64,000 nt of DNA from Pseudocercospora fijiensis CIRAD86 (lineage: Eukaryota > Ascomycota > Dothideomycetes > Mycosphaerellales > Mycosphaerellaceae). The stretch is taken from positions 124,001-188,000 of the forward strand of contig NW_006921553.1 in NCBI RefSeq assembly GCF_000340215.1. The letters are read 5' to 3'. The first letter of the stretch is position 1; every line of letters begins with the position of its first letter. Below, in pieces: positions 22,924-34,565 of the stretch. Below the pieces are notes generated by a model, which made no database searches, was not told the origin of the DNA, and saw only the letters and a program-made list of their open reading frames with translations. The translations under genes were made by a program, and so were the position numbers.

Positions 22924-23448
22924 TCATTGAATGTCATCGACTTTTGACGCCTGAATAGCAGGAATCTGACAAGAGGGACCGCAAGTGGGAAAGGTCAACC
23001 AACGAGCCGGCAGAGAATGATAACGCGATCGCTCGCGAGCAAGGATTCTTAGATGGCTCAGAAGCCCAGAAGTCGTCTGGCGAAGGAAACGGCCATGGGG
23101 ATGGGCATAGCGCTTATGACGGTGATAGTAGATGGGTGGAGGGAAAAGGTTGGATCTGGTTACGGGCACGGCTGTGACGCCGAGCTCCACATGGGGTGGC
23201 GATGTGCTGCATGATTCTGCCTTTGCTGGGCGTCTCAGTGTCGATATGTCTGGTTCGGTATTCACCCGGTTCTGCTGGGGAAGACGTTCTTGAAGGATGC
23301 TGTTCGAGTAATGCATGAGCTTCTCGGATTCATGTAAAGTTTTGCAGTAATATCGCGCCAAACAACGAGCTGCTATCTTGTGCTGTTCCTGTTGCTTTCG
23401 TGATGCCGTCCATTCCGTGCCACAGGCGGCGACTTTTCTCTGCAACAT
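22924..23448 (-). CDS. Hypothetical protein or exon, about 174 aa
   Basis: ATG at 23,448 opens MLQRKVAACGTEWTASRKQQ and the frame ends IQASKVDDIQ then stop at 22,924. It is basic and rich in His, Arg and Ser, with no recognised domain. Its start is 6 bp beyond the stop of the upstream minus-strand ORF in another frame, so the two may be exons of one gene with an unmarked intron. Confidence 0.35.
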   Translation of the reverse strand: MLQRKVAACGTEWTASRKQQEQHKIAARCLARYYCKTLHESEKLMHYSNSILQERLPQQNRVNTEPDISTLRRPAKAESCSTSPPHVELGVTAVPVTRSNLFPPPIYYHRHKRYAHPHGRFLRQTTSGLLSHLRILARERSRYHSLPARWLTFPTCGPSCQIPAIQASKVDDIQ

Positions 23449-23453
23449 TGCAG

Positions 23454-23999
23454 TCAATGAACCTCAAAGGGTGGGGGTAATGCAAGTATCTGTATCGACC
23501 GCTCATACAAATTGTGCGATATCGTCCAGCTTCTCGTCTGACGAATTGTCTCCAACTCGAGCACCGCACGACGAAGGCTGATCCGGGTTTGCACCTGGAG
23601 TGTTGCCGTTGACAACGGAAGTATCGCATTGCGTGTATGCCCGCTGCCAATTCCAGATCTTTCTTCGTACTGGAACTTCAGGCCAGAAATGCGAAGCTGA
23701 GCTCGTCGTCGGCGCTCCTCACGCCATTCCCGCCTTGCCTGCGCTCTTTGTATTCGGCGATTCTCCCTTTCCTGCTGTTGAGCTCTGACGCGTGCATCAA
23801 TCTCTTCGCGGCGTCTCCTCTTGCGCGCAAATTCTTCCTCGGTGTCGTGGTCGGCATCGGGCGAGGAGACGACTTCGTCTTCTTCATCCTCGTCGGAGTC
23901 GCGATCGGAGACGCCTCGGTCGTGGCTTGTGGTATTGCTCTGTGCGGACGACTGCGAGTCTGGCAACGAAAAGGCGTTTCGCATTTGGTGCGCTGTCAT
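23454..23999 (-). CDS. Hypothetical charged coiled-coil protein, 181 aa
   Basis: ATG at 23,999 gives MTAHQMRNAFSLPDSQSSAQ, then an acidic stretch (SDRDSDEDEEDEVV, residues about 31-44) and a strongly basic helical block (EEFARKRRRREEIDARVRAQ then RENRRIQRAQARREW, residues about 55-100), typical of a nuclear or nucleolar coiled coil. Residues 100-181 lack low complexity. No known family identified. It is the best coding candidate in this island. The 5' side (24,000-24,430) has C-rich CCCGCCCGTCC tracts that could be promoter. Confidence 0.55.
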   Translation of the reverse strand: MTAHQMRNAFSLPDSQSSAQSNTTSHDRGVSDRDSDEDEEDEVVSSPDADHDTEEEFARKRRRREEIDARVRAQQQERENRRIQRAQARREWREERRRRAQLRISGLKFQYEERSGIGSGHTRNAILPLSTATLQVQTRISLRRAVLELETIRQTRSWTISHNLYERSIQILALPPPFEVH

Positions 24000-24430
24000 T
24001 TGGTGCTTGGAGTGTGTCTGCTGCAGAGGACGTGAAATGCGTACAGTCGCAAGTTGCTACTCGCGCTGCGCTGCACTGCATGGTCATTTGTGAACTTCGG
24101 CGGGTCTGTGTAACCTTTGAGAGCTATGCATTATCAGTAGTGAGTGGTATAGGCTATGGGCTCCAGAGGTGCATGCAGCGCATGCAGGCTGCGCTGCGTT
24201 GACTCGAGTGCGCTCACGAGATTGAGTCCGTCTATCATTCTGCCGTCCATCTCGGAGGCGGTGATCATGCTCAGTGCAACTCATGCTATGCCATGCCATC
24301 CAGAGGCATGTGTAGAGACTCAGTGTACACGCGCGAGAATACGATGCCAAGTTCCCGCGCCCGCCCGCCCGTCCGTCCCGCCCGTCCCGCAATCGGCCGC
24401 TTCGCTTAGAGCTCTATACATTCAACGTCG
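24000..24430. other. Island edge: probable upstream region of the minus-strand ORF
   Basis: Normal base composition with a GCCCGCCCGTCCGTCC-type tract at 24,359-24,390. Sequence turns RIP-like at about 24,425. Overlapping short frames exist on both strands but none is convincing. Confidence 0.35.
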
Positions 24431-24469
24431 CCTCCGAATTCTTATTGATTCTCATCGCTATTTAGCCTC

Positions 24470-26350
24470 TCTATCCTCCTATTCTTATTAAAGAGCCTAG
24501 CTTAGTTCTATAGCACTAGTCTTATTCGATCTCTATAATAGCCGTCGTAGAGTATAATCTACGGCGTCTTTTATTAACCCCTTAGGAAATTTTATAAGCA
24601 GATCTATTTTCGGACTATAACAAGGCTTTAGAACCGATCGTAAAGAAGCAGACTCGCCTATACCTATCTAAGAAGGTTGCGTAATATTACTTAATTTTCG
24701 GGCTTACGCTAAGAATACTCTTACTTTTTAACGTCGCCTAGTTATCGTTACCTCTTCGATATTAGAGTAGCTTATAGTCTACTTAATCCTTCCTATAACC
24801 GTATAAGTCTACTATATCGACGATCTTTTCGCAGTTTAGCCTACCTACTATATTCGCTAATCGGCTTAGTAAGTTTATTATAGCGATAAGTAGAAGAACT
24901 AACTCTAGGGGAATCTAACGTACTATATAATTCGACCTTTACGAACATTTCCTTTATAGCCTTCTATTCCTAAATCGAAGTTTCGTCTACGGCGCTAAAG
25001 TGTATATATATAGCGAGATTTAGGAATACGTTATACGCCTAACCCGAAGTCCGTAGGCCCGCTAATATAATCGTAAATAAGGCAGCTTGTATTTCGGTAT
25101 TAAGAAGGATATAGTTCGATAGGTATAGTAGTAGCTAGAAACGGTAATTGTCGCCTATTATTTCGTAAGAGTATCGAAACATTCTAGGCGTAGATAAGAG
25201 GGAACTAGGATACCCTTACGTAGTAGATACTACCTCTCGATAATCGTAACTAGGAGGACAACGATATAGGAGATAAGTTAGAGGAATCTACTTCGACTCC
25301 TATAGTGCCTCGCTAGCGTTAATCTAAATCTAGGTATTTTAGCGAACGTGTTACCCTTATCTATTAGTAGATACTTAAAACGGAAGCGACTAACCTATTA
25401 AAACGTCTTATATAAGTCTTTGCTAGTTATCTTAGTCGAGACGAAACTCCCTTCTATAGATATCGGCTAAGTCTACGATAAGCTAGTTCTACGCTTTAGC
25501 TCTTTGCTTATTCGCTATACCTATTAGAAGGTTTAGTATACCTTTATTTCTCTAGGCATCGCTTCTAAAATTCGCTAGGCGGAATCGGTACGTTACTCTA
25601 GTATCTAATAAGATTTAATTCTACGTTATAAAGAACTTTAGCAGTGCGTATAGTACTAGTATAATATACTCGAGATACTATTACGATTTCGAAATACCCT
25701 TAGATTATCTAGTAGAATCTAAGTAAAATATTAGAGCTCGTTAGCACTATAGAATACTCTTTAAACTCTTAGCTATCTATATTAAAATTATTACGTACCT
25801 ATCGGTATTCCTAGGATATATTTGCTTTCTATAATTTTTTTATGTTTTTGCTTAAAAAGTGTCTATAGAGCTTTAGAAGTCGTTATAGTATATCTTATTC
25901 CTATAGTAAAAGTCCCGCTTAAGCTTCTAAGGTTTGCTCTTACTAACCGTCTTTAATAATAGATAATACTCCCGACTAGTACGTAGAATATAAGAAAGAC
26001 TAAGAAGGTTTAATAGCGACGCTAAATACCTCGCTATTATATAGCGTATATAAGATATATAGGCTATAAATCGTCCCTAATATTATACTAGCGAAGTATA
26101 AGTATATTCTAAAGAGGAAGCTTTTACTCTTATTTAAATTGTTTATACCCTTTACGCCCTACTTTAAGCGCTCTTCTTTAAAGAAACTACCTTATAAAAT
26201 AGTAGGTCCTCGGGTAATAAGTATTACTCTAGATAACTTAGATCTACTTATCTAAGCTATAGCTCGCGCTATTAAAAATAGCTTTTCGACTACTAAATCT
26301 AGTTTCGTAACTAAAGCTGTAATTTCTTACTATATTATACTCTTTATACT
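24470..26350 (+). pseudogene. RIP-mutated plus-strand gene remnant, unknown function
   Basis: Two long plus-strand stretches read with only TAG/TAA stops. The first (24,470-25,320) includes FSDYNKALEPIVKKQTRLYL, YYLIFGLTLRILLLFNVA and FDLYEHFLYSLLFLNRSF. The second, in another frame (25,320-26,350), includes LKTEATNLLKRLI, LQLFAYSLYLLEGLVYLYFS, GGIGTLLQYLIRF and ILKRKLLLLFKLFIPFTPYF. The frame change near 25,320 could be an intron or indel. Hydrophobic content is high. I could not match it to a family. Confidence 0.4.
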
Positions 26351-29300
26351 CCTAGTAGGATCCTAATAGCGGGACTAGACGCTATATAGTAGTAGATAGG
26401 TAAACTATCTTTATATATTTGCCTAGTTATACTATTAGTAATAGGACTCGAGAGCGCCTTTCTAACTTTCTAGTTATTTACTTACTTAACGAAAGCATTT
26501 TACGTCTGAAGAACGATGTTTCTAATAAAGAATTCTAGCTATCGGGTAATATCTATTCCGGAATACTTACTCGACGAAACTATTTTATAGCCGAGGAGTA
26601 ACCTCTCCGACGAGGAATTCTAACTATAGACTAGGGCCTATTCTAGAATACTTACTAGACTAAAGTATTTTGTAGCTAATAGTAAGGAACTCTAGCCACA
26701 GACGAGACTAGAGCGAATTCGGGAAAGCTTAGTATATTGCTAATTAATATAAAGTTCTATAGCTACCTTACTATAAGAGAATAAAATAACGGCCGTAGGT
26801 TTTTATATGCTTGGACCGACGGTAGGATAGTAGGGGTTGTTGTTCGTACGATATAATTACTATAATTTCCTTAGTATATTACTTCTCTAGCTATAGATTA
26901 GACCTAGGCGAGTTTAGGAAAACTTAAGGTAATCTTAATCGATCCGAAGTTCCGTAGCTAGCTAATTAGAGGTAAATGAGATAATAGTCGTAGCGTTTTA
27001 TATACTTAGACCGACGGTAAGATAATAAAGATTACTATTCGTACGCTATAACTACTATACTTATTAAAGATTTTCGCCTGTATATTACTCTTATATTACT
27101 AAAAGCGTTAGTAATAGCGTTTATAGATACGAAAGCTTCACCTCTAGACTGTTGTAGCTAGCTCTTTTTATAGTCGAGTTTTATAATATATAATTAGTTC
27201 CGAATAGCCTTCTTCAATCTACTTTAGCTAGTACTAAAATACTAGTCTAGTATATAAATTCTATACGTATTATAAAGTTAGAAAGACTAGAAATAAACGA
27301 TAATCTACGTATCCTACTAGTTAGCGAAAATATTCAGCTAAAGCGTAATAACCTACGTCTAAGATTCTATCTAAGCTATATATTTCTATATTAGAATGCT
27401 CTCTAATTATAACGAGCGTTGTCTCTTTAACTAACATTAGGCTTGTCTATACGACTTCTACCTCTAGATACCGGGAATCGGTCTTATATCTATCGAGTAG
27501 AAGTATTATAATAAGCTCTAGAGAAAGTAGGCGAGGAGGTTTATTATTTAGAATTTTAGATAATACCTATTAGATAGTATTGCTTTATCGGAAGGTTAGT
27601 ACGTATTAAGTATAAATATCGTAATAAGCTATAGCTAGAGTAGGCGAAGAGACAGATTATTTAGAACTCTAGGTAGTATCGATTCTATAGTATTAATATC
27701 GCGGAGAATCGCTAGGTAGATTCCTAGTATAAACCGAGTTAGGTATACTTTAATATAGATCGCTATATAATAGATACCTTAAATAGATAGGTATTAATCC
27801 TAGGTATCGTACTTTAGAGTGCTCTACTAATAGCGTAGTAGTTTAGGGCGATATCGACGAAGATAGGAGTAGGTAAAGAGATAGTTTATCCCGAAGTCTA
27901 GACATTTCCTATTTAATAAGCAAAGACTATAGCATCGCTTTATCGCAAAGTCGCTAGACGGCTTTACGCTATAAACTAAGCTAGGTATACCTTAATATAG
28001 ATCGCTATATCTTTAGTAACTCGAAGACCTAGGTAGTATCTATTCTAGATATCTTACTATAAAGTATCCTACTAGGGCTATAGTATAGTAGTCTAGGGCA
28101 ATAGCGAGAAAGGGAGTACCTAATCCGTTAACCGTTTCTACTAAAGTTATATCCTTTTTATTTTTATACGAAGCCGGTATAGCCTTACGAGCTAGTATTG
28201 CCCTTATAGTTCTAGTAGATCCTAGCGTTAACTTATCGAGGACCTCTACTAGAAGCACTATCGCTAATATCGGCTTAATAGCTCGGCTAGCGAGTACTCG
28301 TACTATCTAGAGTATCGATTAGTAAATAAGTAGTACTCGAACGAATATATAAACTAAGAACAACTAATTCCTAAGACGTAATAGCGAAGCGTATAATAGA
28401 AGAAAGCTAAAATATCGTACTATAATATAGCTTAGCCTATTAAGTATATAATTATATCCTAATACTAACCTTTATTAAGTCCTAACTCGTCTCTATTCTA
28501 CGTACTTTAACGCGAAAGCCGAGCTATATCGAGTCTTAGATCGGAATTAGGCTCGCCTATATTATTACTAAGTCGTTAATAAGTAAAGTTTTATACTCCT
28601 ATTCATTCGCTTTTAGCCTAGATTTTACTTAATTTAGCAAACCTAGTATCTTAATAACTAGTAGGAAGGCGATTTATTAATTCTAATATCTCCTAGGCGA
28701 GGGCGAGCGGCGTTTACATTCCTAGAAACGAAAAGATCGAACTAGAATATTTCGCTATAAAAGTCGAATAGGGATCGAGATTAATATAGCTCGCTACCCT
28801 TTCCTAGGATAGGATTTAGACTTAGATCTAAGAGTAATCTAGTCGTCCTATCTTCTTAACTCGACTTAATATACTTCGCTAAGCTAACGCGTACTTTCCT
28901 AGCTATATTCCGAGTATTAAGGCTCCCTTAGAAGTATTAATAGGACCTTAGATATTCTTACGAAACGATCCTTAGTACCGATACTCTCCTAGAATTATAG
29001 AGAGGATCGTAGGCAAGGAGTTAAACGATAATACTATACTTATATCTCGAGTAGGAGCTCTTAGTTATCTTACTTAAAGTCTAGAATATCTCTTCTAGAG
29101 TAGTATAGTTCTCCTATTAGACCTAAGGAAGAATTAACGTTCTAATCGAGGGATTATATAGCTAAAATACTAACTAGCGTACTAAGGATTAATTATAGTA
29201 TTATATTTATAGTCTCTACTACGCGGAGATCCGGAGTAATAGGTCTTTCGCTAGGTACGGTCTAATCTAAAGTTTATCTAGAGGAGAGTTAGGTAGGCGG

Positions 29301-29460
29301 TATCCGTCTATTAGTAAGAGTATCTACTACTAGAGTTTTATCTAGCGCTATTAACTTATCTTTCTTAGCTATATAGAACCTATTCGTACGGAACGTAAAT
29401 CGAGTTACGTATATATTAAGATAGCTCGTAAGAAATAGGCTTTACGACCTTCTAATAAAA
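26351..29460. other. RIP-mutated sequence, unresolved; includes a short internal duplication
   Basis: A block around GACCGACGGTAGGATAGTAG at 26,816 recurs at about 27,011 (GACCGACGGTAAGATAATAA) with the following TTCGTACG...ATAACTACTAT, a diverged duplication about 195 bp apart. 27,460-28,100 repeats phrases such as GGTATACTTTAATATAGATCGC and CTTTATCGGAAGG. A 72-codon minus-strand frame at 28,040-28,258 is open but unrecognised. Probably transposon debris. Confidence 0.35.
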
Positions 29461-29880
29461 GTTGTAAATTATTAATTAATTATAATTATATACTAAGTAT
29501 TATAATTATAACTAATTATAAGTAAGTAATAATAGAATTATAATTATAGTTATAAGATTAGGGTAAGCTAGGGCAAGTAGCCTACCTAAGGCTAAGTAAG
29601 TATAATTTAGACCTACTTTAGTAAAGGAGCGATATACTGTTTCTACCTAGGTAGATAATAAATATACTTTATACCTAGAAGAACTTATATATTAAGGATA
29701 CTAATATATAGCGAGCTTATCGCTATACTTAGAAGGCTAATATAGCCTAGAAAAATATATACTTATTAGAGGAAGTAATTATATAATTATAATTACAATT
29801 ATTTTCCTAGGAATTATAACTACAATTACTGCAATTGTAAGTAATTATATAATTAATCTAATTAACAATTAACAACTATG
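29461..29880. repeat. AT-rich low-complexity tract (AATTATAATTA type)
   Basis: Repeated TTATAATTATA and AATTATAATTACAATTA phrases flank a short more complex middle. Normal composition returns at about 29,880. No gene seen. Confidence 0.5.
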
Positions 29881-30173
29881 CTTCTAATACACTTCGACTT
29901 GGTTTCCTTTTGTATTTAGCTCTTAGTTCAAGAATGGCTTAGTCTGAGCGTGCTCCGTATAACGCCTACCTCTATCTAGACTCAGCGATAATAGATAACA
30001 GCCCACCCACGCATTGCTTCGCTTTCATTTGAAGCAAATGAGCCCGACTGTGGAGGAATAGCATGAGCCTCCCGAAGACACTCTAACAGGCCTGTACACG
30101 TGGAAGGTATGAGACGGGCCTGTGGGGACGCATTTACTTCTCACAGCAGGTCTCTGTAGACCTGATTTGCATT

Positions 30174-30644
30174 TCAGCAGGCTTCTGGAGCAGTTTGCTG
30201 GTTGTCATCGTGTGCCGAAACGTTTGCAAGTTGTGCCTCTCGCTTGGCATAGATGGCCATGCGAGCCAGTTCTGTTATGCCCCAGCGGGCCTCCGATCGC
30301 TGGTCTGAAGATAGGTTGACCGTTATGGCAAATGGAATGACGAGGCTCCGTGCGCTCGCAATGGGGGAGAAAATGATATTGTGCTTGCCAGGAGCCAGCT
30401 GGAAACTCTGGCTGGCCAAAAACTGCAGCGAATGCAGCACGGATCAGCACTGCTTCAATAAGCCATTTGTGTGGTTCATGGCATGCGGAAGAACCTCCTC
30501 CTGGTTACCAGTAGTTCTTCGGTCACCGAGAATCTCGAGCCCCATGAAAGGCGTAGACAGGAGAGCGTCACTGGGTTGTATCGCTCCGGCTGCCAAGCGC
30601 ACGAGTGTGGAGATGGCGAGGAGGCGGGCTTGCCGAAAGGGCAT
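30174..30644 (-). CDS. Candidate hypothetical gene, minus strand, probably spliced
   Basis: ATG at 30,644 opens MPFRQARLLAISTLVRLAAG and continues LLSTPFMGLEILGDRRTTG. After a TGA the same frame resumes LAPGKHNIIFSPIASARSLV and RSEARWGITELARMAIYAKR, ending before 30,174. A GT...GCTGATC...GCAG segment between the two parts could be an intron, but removing it would shift frame, so the structure is unresolved. It could also be a gene broken by a single stop. No family recognised. Confidence 0.3.
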
Positions 30645-30819
30645 AGTGCATTAGGGATCTCATGTGATTGCATGGTCAGATGCAGCATGAGTGGGCAAGA
30701 TGACTTCTTGCTTGTTCTTGACCCATGAGCCGTGTAGTGGGAACCGTTTGGTGACTTGCCCTTTGAACGATTCATGGACTCCAAGAGACATGAATCAACG
30801 GATGACTATCTCCTGTGAC

Positions 30820-31660
30820 TTCTTACCCAAGCCATCCTCAATCGCATTCTGTGGGTCTAGAAACTGCTCCCACCGACGAGTTGGTTGGGTTACAGCTCCT
30901 CGACATTGGCTTTACTACCACTCAGGCCTGGAGCAATGGTTCCCTCAGCGCCATCAGAACTCATCGCGAAGATTTCATTACATGGCTGTATCACGGAATG
31001 CCATCCTCTCCTGTCTAAACGAGAGTCCACTCAGCGGCCCGTCATCGGTTGCTGAATCCTCAAGCTGCAATGCGGCAGCTTCTCTTGCGTATGGATCTTT
31101 ATTGCACTCTTGGCCATCTTATAGAAGGCTTCCGCGCTTCTGGCTTCGATGTCTTCATCTATCGACTGTGACTTCTCCTGAATCCCCTCGTCCGAGTGCG
31201 CTACCTACGTAACAAGGCATCGAAGTGCATTGCTATTGCGTAGCACCTTGGGTTGTTGAAGTCCCAATCACCCGGAAAGATGCAGCAACGCAGCGACAAT
31301 ACCCAATTCCTTCCGTCTTACTTCTACCTTTGCCCTCTTCTCGCTTTGTACAACGTGGAACTTGGCAACCTGAGAACCTGAACTGAGTGGGCTGGCAGTG
31401 CCTTCGCTCGTTCATCATGTGCTCCATGCTCTTCATTTATGGGCTGAGAGGCGGTCCAAGTATGCCTATTATGCACAACCTTACCTGATGCATACCTCTA
31501 GGTACTGTCTGATCCTCTGGACTTCCGCCGAGAAGCCTGTCCTAAAAGAACGGAGCCTGGCGTGGTACAGAGACTGCCACCAAGTCAGTGCCGTGCCCCG
31601 AAGAAGAGTTGCTTGAAAAGCTGCGAGGCCATCCCACGCGTCGTCGTGCAAAGTTCTAGC
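30820..31660. other. Normal-composition sequence without a convincing gene
   Basis: Several 60-170 codon frames overlap on both strands (for example plus 30,691-31,212), none with clear protein-like content. I see no RNA gene or mobile element here. Confidence 0.3.
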
Positions 31661-31666
31661 CTCATC

Positions 31667-31906
31667 CATGCTGCCTTCATCCATGCCTATTTCACCTATA
31701 CTGACTTTCTCCATGGTGATTTCATCTATGCTTATTTCATCTACGCTGACTTCATCACTACAGACCTCATCCATCCTTACGTTATTTATGCTGACTCCAC
31801 CTACGCTGACTTCACCCACGCTGACTCTACCCACGCTGACTTCACCTACGTTGACTTCACCCACGCTGACTTCACCCACGCTGACTTCACCCACGCTGAC
31901 TTTATC
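31667..31906. repeat. 15-bp minisatellite, 16 units (CACGCTGACTTCACC)
   Basis: Sixteen consecutive 15-bp units, nearly identical at the right and decaying leftward. On the minus strand they read as pentapeptides of GEVSV/DEISI type in a frame open from 31,894 to 31,481. Longer degenerate units around GATGCTGACTTCACCAATGG continue to about 32,110. Confidence 0.8.
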
Positions 31907-32049
31907 GATGACTGACTTCGTCGGTAGCTGAAATCATCCATGGGATGCTAGCTTCGTCGAGGGCTGGCTGACTTCATTAATGGTTGACTTCATCTATAGG
32001 AGATTGACTTCGTCGATAGGATGCTGACTTTACCAATAGAAAGCTGACT

Positions 32050-32370
32050 TCACCAAGGAGATGCTGACTCCAATAATGGGATGCTGATTTCACCAATGGG
32101 ATGCTGGCCTCGGTTGCTGACTTCTTCGATGCAAATTTCGCTATTGTTCTTCTCCATTTTGCAAGCTCGATTGTCCGGGAGACGGCGGCGTAGATGATCT
32201 ACTACATCTCTGTTCGCGAATATCATCAGAGGGCCTCGTGCTTCAAAAAAGCAGAGTCCCGGGAAATGGAAGATCTTTAGCACCTCCTCAAATGTGACCT
32301 CTTCCGTGCTACTATGCTTCCTCCTTTGCCCACTTCTTTCTATCACCTCCACATATTTTGCACTCCATCA
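32050..32370 (-). CDS. Candidate coding segment ending in the minisatellite region
   Basis: The minus strand reads STEEVTFEEVLKIFHFPGL, FFEARGPLMIFANRDVVDHL and EEVSNRGQHPIGEISIP in one frame, with balanced composition. There is no ATG at its upstream end (the first in-frame stop is at about 32,368), so it is an internal exon or a broken gene. The C-terminal EVS/GEIS phrases match the pentapeptides of the adjacent minisatellite, suggesting the repeat grew out of this coding sequence. Confidence 0.35.
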
Positions 32371-32724
32371 AAACCGTGCCACTGGCTTGACGGCTTCCTC
32401 TTCTGACCGAGTTACTCTTCCTCCACCACATGCCGTCGCCATGTCTGTATATGATGCAGCACTATTGTCGAGTGTGACATGATTGATCTGCCATTTAGCC
32501 TGATGGATCCTCCCGAGTCTGAAAGATGGCCATAGATAGAGGGAAGTTCGCAGTCATCGAAGGAATTATGACGAAATGCCATTACGAGATGTGGCGTGCA
32601 GCTCCCCTCGTAACAGTGCGAATGGTGCCTATCACTCCTTCCCCTCGTCGCGAGATGCTCGCCCCGAAAGCTTCAGGCTTGCATTGTAAGACGGGCAGTT
32701 TTCTGACGTCTCCATTTGCTGAAT

Positions 32725-33015
32725 TCAGTGCAAGGTCCTGCACAAGGCGCCATGGCTGTCGTTGAATACTTCAAGAAGAATGTGAGCAGGCGTCCGTGAG
32801 GTATGAGTTCTAGCGATGGAGCGGTTGGACCAGGTCTCCCTGCTCACAGCAGTAGCAAGATTGGTGGTGTCGGCAGAGTTGGGTCGTGAGGTCGTGAGGC
32901 AAGCGTGGCGTGGCGAGTCGGAGAGAGAAGACTCTGCATAGCAGTTCGCGACCAAGATGAATTTGAATGGCGTAATTCCATGCCATGCCAAAATGTACAA
33001 CGCTCCGAGAATCAT
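32725..33015 (-). CDS. Candidate hypothetical protein, 96 aa
   Basis: ATG at 33,015 opens MILGALYILAWHGITPFKFI, a possible signal or membrane helix, followed by a Ser/Thr/Arg-rich region to 32,725. It abuts the end of the next minus-strand ORF (33,012). No family recognised. Confidence 0.3.
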   Translation of the reverse strand: MILGALYILAWHGITPFKFILVANCYAESSLSDSPRHACLTTSRPNSADTTNLATAVSRETWSNRSIARTHTSRTPAHILLEVFNDSHGALCRTLH

Positions 33016-33464
33016 GATCGCATGCGGTCATCTGTCGTTGATAACTGTTGATTGAGGCCTCGCTGAGGCGATCTTAAACGTGTTGGGTAGTTGCAGAATC
33101 GAAGTCTTGAAGCAGGCGGTTGTGATGCGATACTGCTGTTTTGCAGGATCATCGCAACTGCTATGGCCTGAGGAGTCGCATAGGGCGCGCCAAAGAACTC
33201 ATCTCTGAGAAGTGACAGCAGGGTCGGGTTGGGAGGTGGAGTTTCTGGCAGCATTCGCTGGCGTGCAGGCGACATCCAGCATTCCCATCCTTCCGTAGGC
33301 TCGTGGAGCTCTCTGGCAGCAAGCTTGGCTTGCATATTTTGAGAGCGACTTCGGGATGCCGTCATGTTACGCGGCATTTGCAATGACAACCACATCAACG
33401 TCATTCCTACTTTTGACGCCAACAAGTCGGGGAATGCCCACACGTCCAAAGCAATCACCAGCAC
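33012..33464 (-). CDS. Candidate hypothetical coding segment, up to 150 aa
   Basis: The minus-strand frame contains MTLMWLSLQMPRNMTASRSR from an internal ATG near 33,405 and PETPPPNPTLLSLLRDEFFG, ending at 33,012. The upstream limit has no ATG, so either the internal Met is the start or an exon precedes it. No family recognised. Confidence 0.33.
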   Translation of the reverse strand: MLVIALDVWAFPDLLASKVGMTLMWLSLQMPRNMTASRSRSQNMQAKLAARELHEPTEGWECWMSPARQRMLPETPPPNPTLLSLLRDEFFGAPYATPQAIAVAMILQNSSIASQPPASRLRFCNYPTRLRSPQRGLNQQLSTTDDRMRS

Positions 33465-33737
33465 ACGAGCAGTGGCTGCTGAGTTTCAATACCAAGAGTT
33501 CCGGTGCAGCGTTGCGGACCAAGAATGGGACGTGAAACGGTTGGTCAGGAATACATATGTGTCATTGGAGCGCTTCCTGCGATGACATGATTGCTAAGAC
33601 CAGTCCTGTCCAGTCCCGAGTGCAGTCCGTAACAAGCCATCAATGTACACCCCATATGCGCCTCGAGCCTCGCTCGTCGTGAATGTTCTCTCGTTCTCCC
33701 GAGACTTCCTTCTTTTCTTGAACCAGCCGAATGTCCT

Positions 33738-34327
33738 TCACTCTGCCGCGCCCACGAGCTTGTCCTTCTGAGATGCCCTAGCAGTAGCTCCGTCAAGCAG
33801 GACATACTCCAGCTCCTCCAGCTTCTGTGCTTCTGGCGCCTCTGGGGGTGCTTCTGGCTCGCTACTCTGTATAGTCGAAGGTGTTGGTTCGTTGGATTGG
33901 GTGCGTGCGCGTGCGGTGCCCAGCCACGTAGAGACAGCTTCGTAGATGCCGGCGAGGTTGCGCTTCGCTGCGTTGGAGATGAAGGGGTAGGGCTTGAGGA
34001 TACACTCGTATGCAATGGTGAGCAGGCGCACAATTGCCTCGGACAGGTCATTGAGTGCGTCGGAGGCGACTTCGGCGATGTAGCTAAAGGTGTACTGCTG
34101 CGTTGCTGTTACAGATGCGTCAGTCGGAGAGTTCAGGTCTGCCTCAAGACACCACGGGATGATCAGCTCTTACGGATCGTGACGAGGCTCAGCACAACAG
34201 TGGTGCAGAAGAAGGTGAAGGCGAGCGCGGCGAATAGAGTAGCATACTCGTTGTCGACCTTGATGATGGTGCAATAGCAGCTTTGGACTTGGGTCGGAGG
34301 CGACAGCCATTCCTTGAGGCGCTCCAT
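33738..34327 (-). CDS. Two-exon gene, 173-aa small membrane protein of unknown function
   Basis: ATG at 34,327 sits in ACCATGG context. Exon 1 (34,327-34,174) encodes MERLKEWLSPPTQVQ and a hydrophobic helix YATLFAALAFTFFCTTVVLS (residues about 29-48), a likely transmembrane segment. The intron (34,173-34,106) begins GTAAGAG, has CTGAC near its end and closes with AACAG. Exon 2 (34,105-33,738) stays in frame: TFSYIAEVASDALNDLSEAI, LAGIYEAVSTWLGTAR, a Pro/Glu-rich stretch, then ASQKDKLVGAAE and stop. The coding length is 522 nt, a whole number of codons. Single-pass topology with a helical, partly acidic C-terminal domain is inferred. I know no family for it. It is the most secure gene of this island. 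Confidence 0.72.
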
Positions 34328-34565
34328 GGTAGTGGTGGGTGATGTGGTGGTATCGGTGGTGTGGATGGTGCGACTGTGCGACGTTGTCTCTTTTTTCCTG
34401 AATCAACGCGACGCTACGCGAGCGATTATCGATAAGCCCCGCGAAGCCCCGCGAAGCCACTCACCATTTCCTGACACATGCAGCAACAGTGTCGTTTGTG
34501 TCGCTCGGTGCAGTATTCCTGCGTGGCTGTGTTGCTGCTCACCCGGCTGAGGGTTGTGAGAATTG

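Noticed and set aside
24470..29460. A Starship-type tyrosine recombinase or other giant element captain
   Set aside because: The readable remnants show no recombinase motif I can identify.
29461..29880. Telomere or centromere repeat
   Set aside because: The tract is mixed AATTATA low complexity with no regular TTAGGG-like unit.
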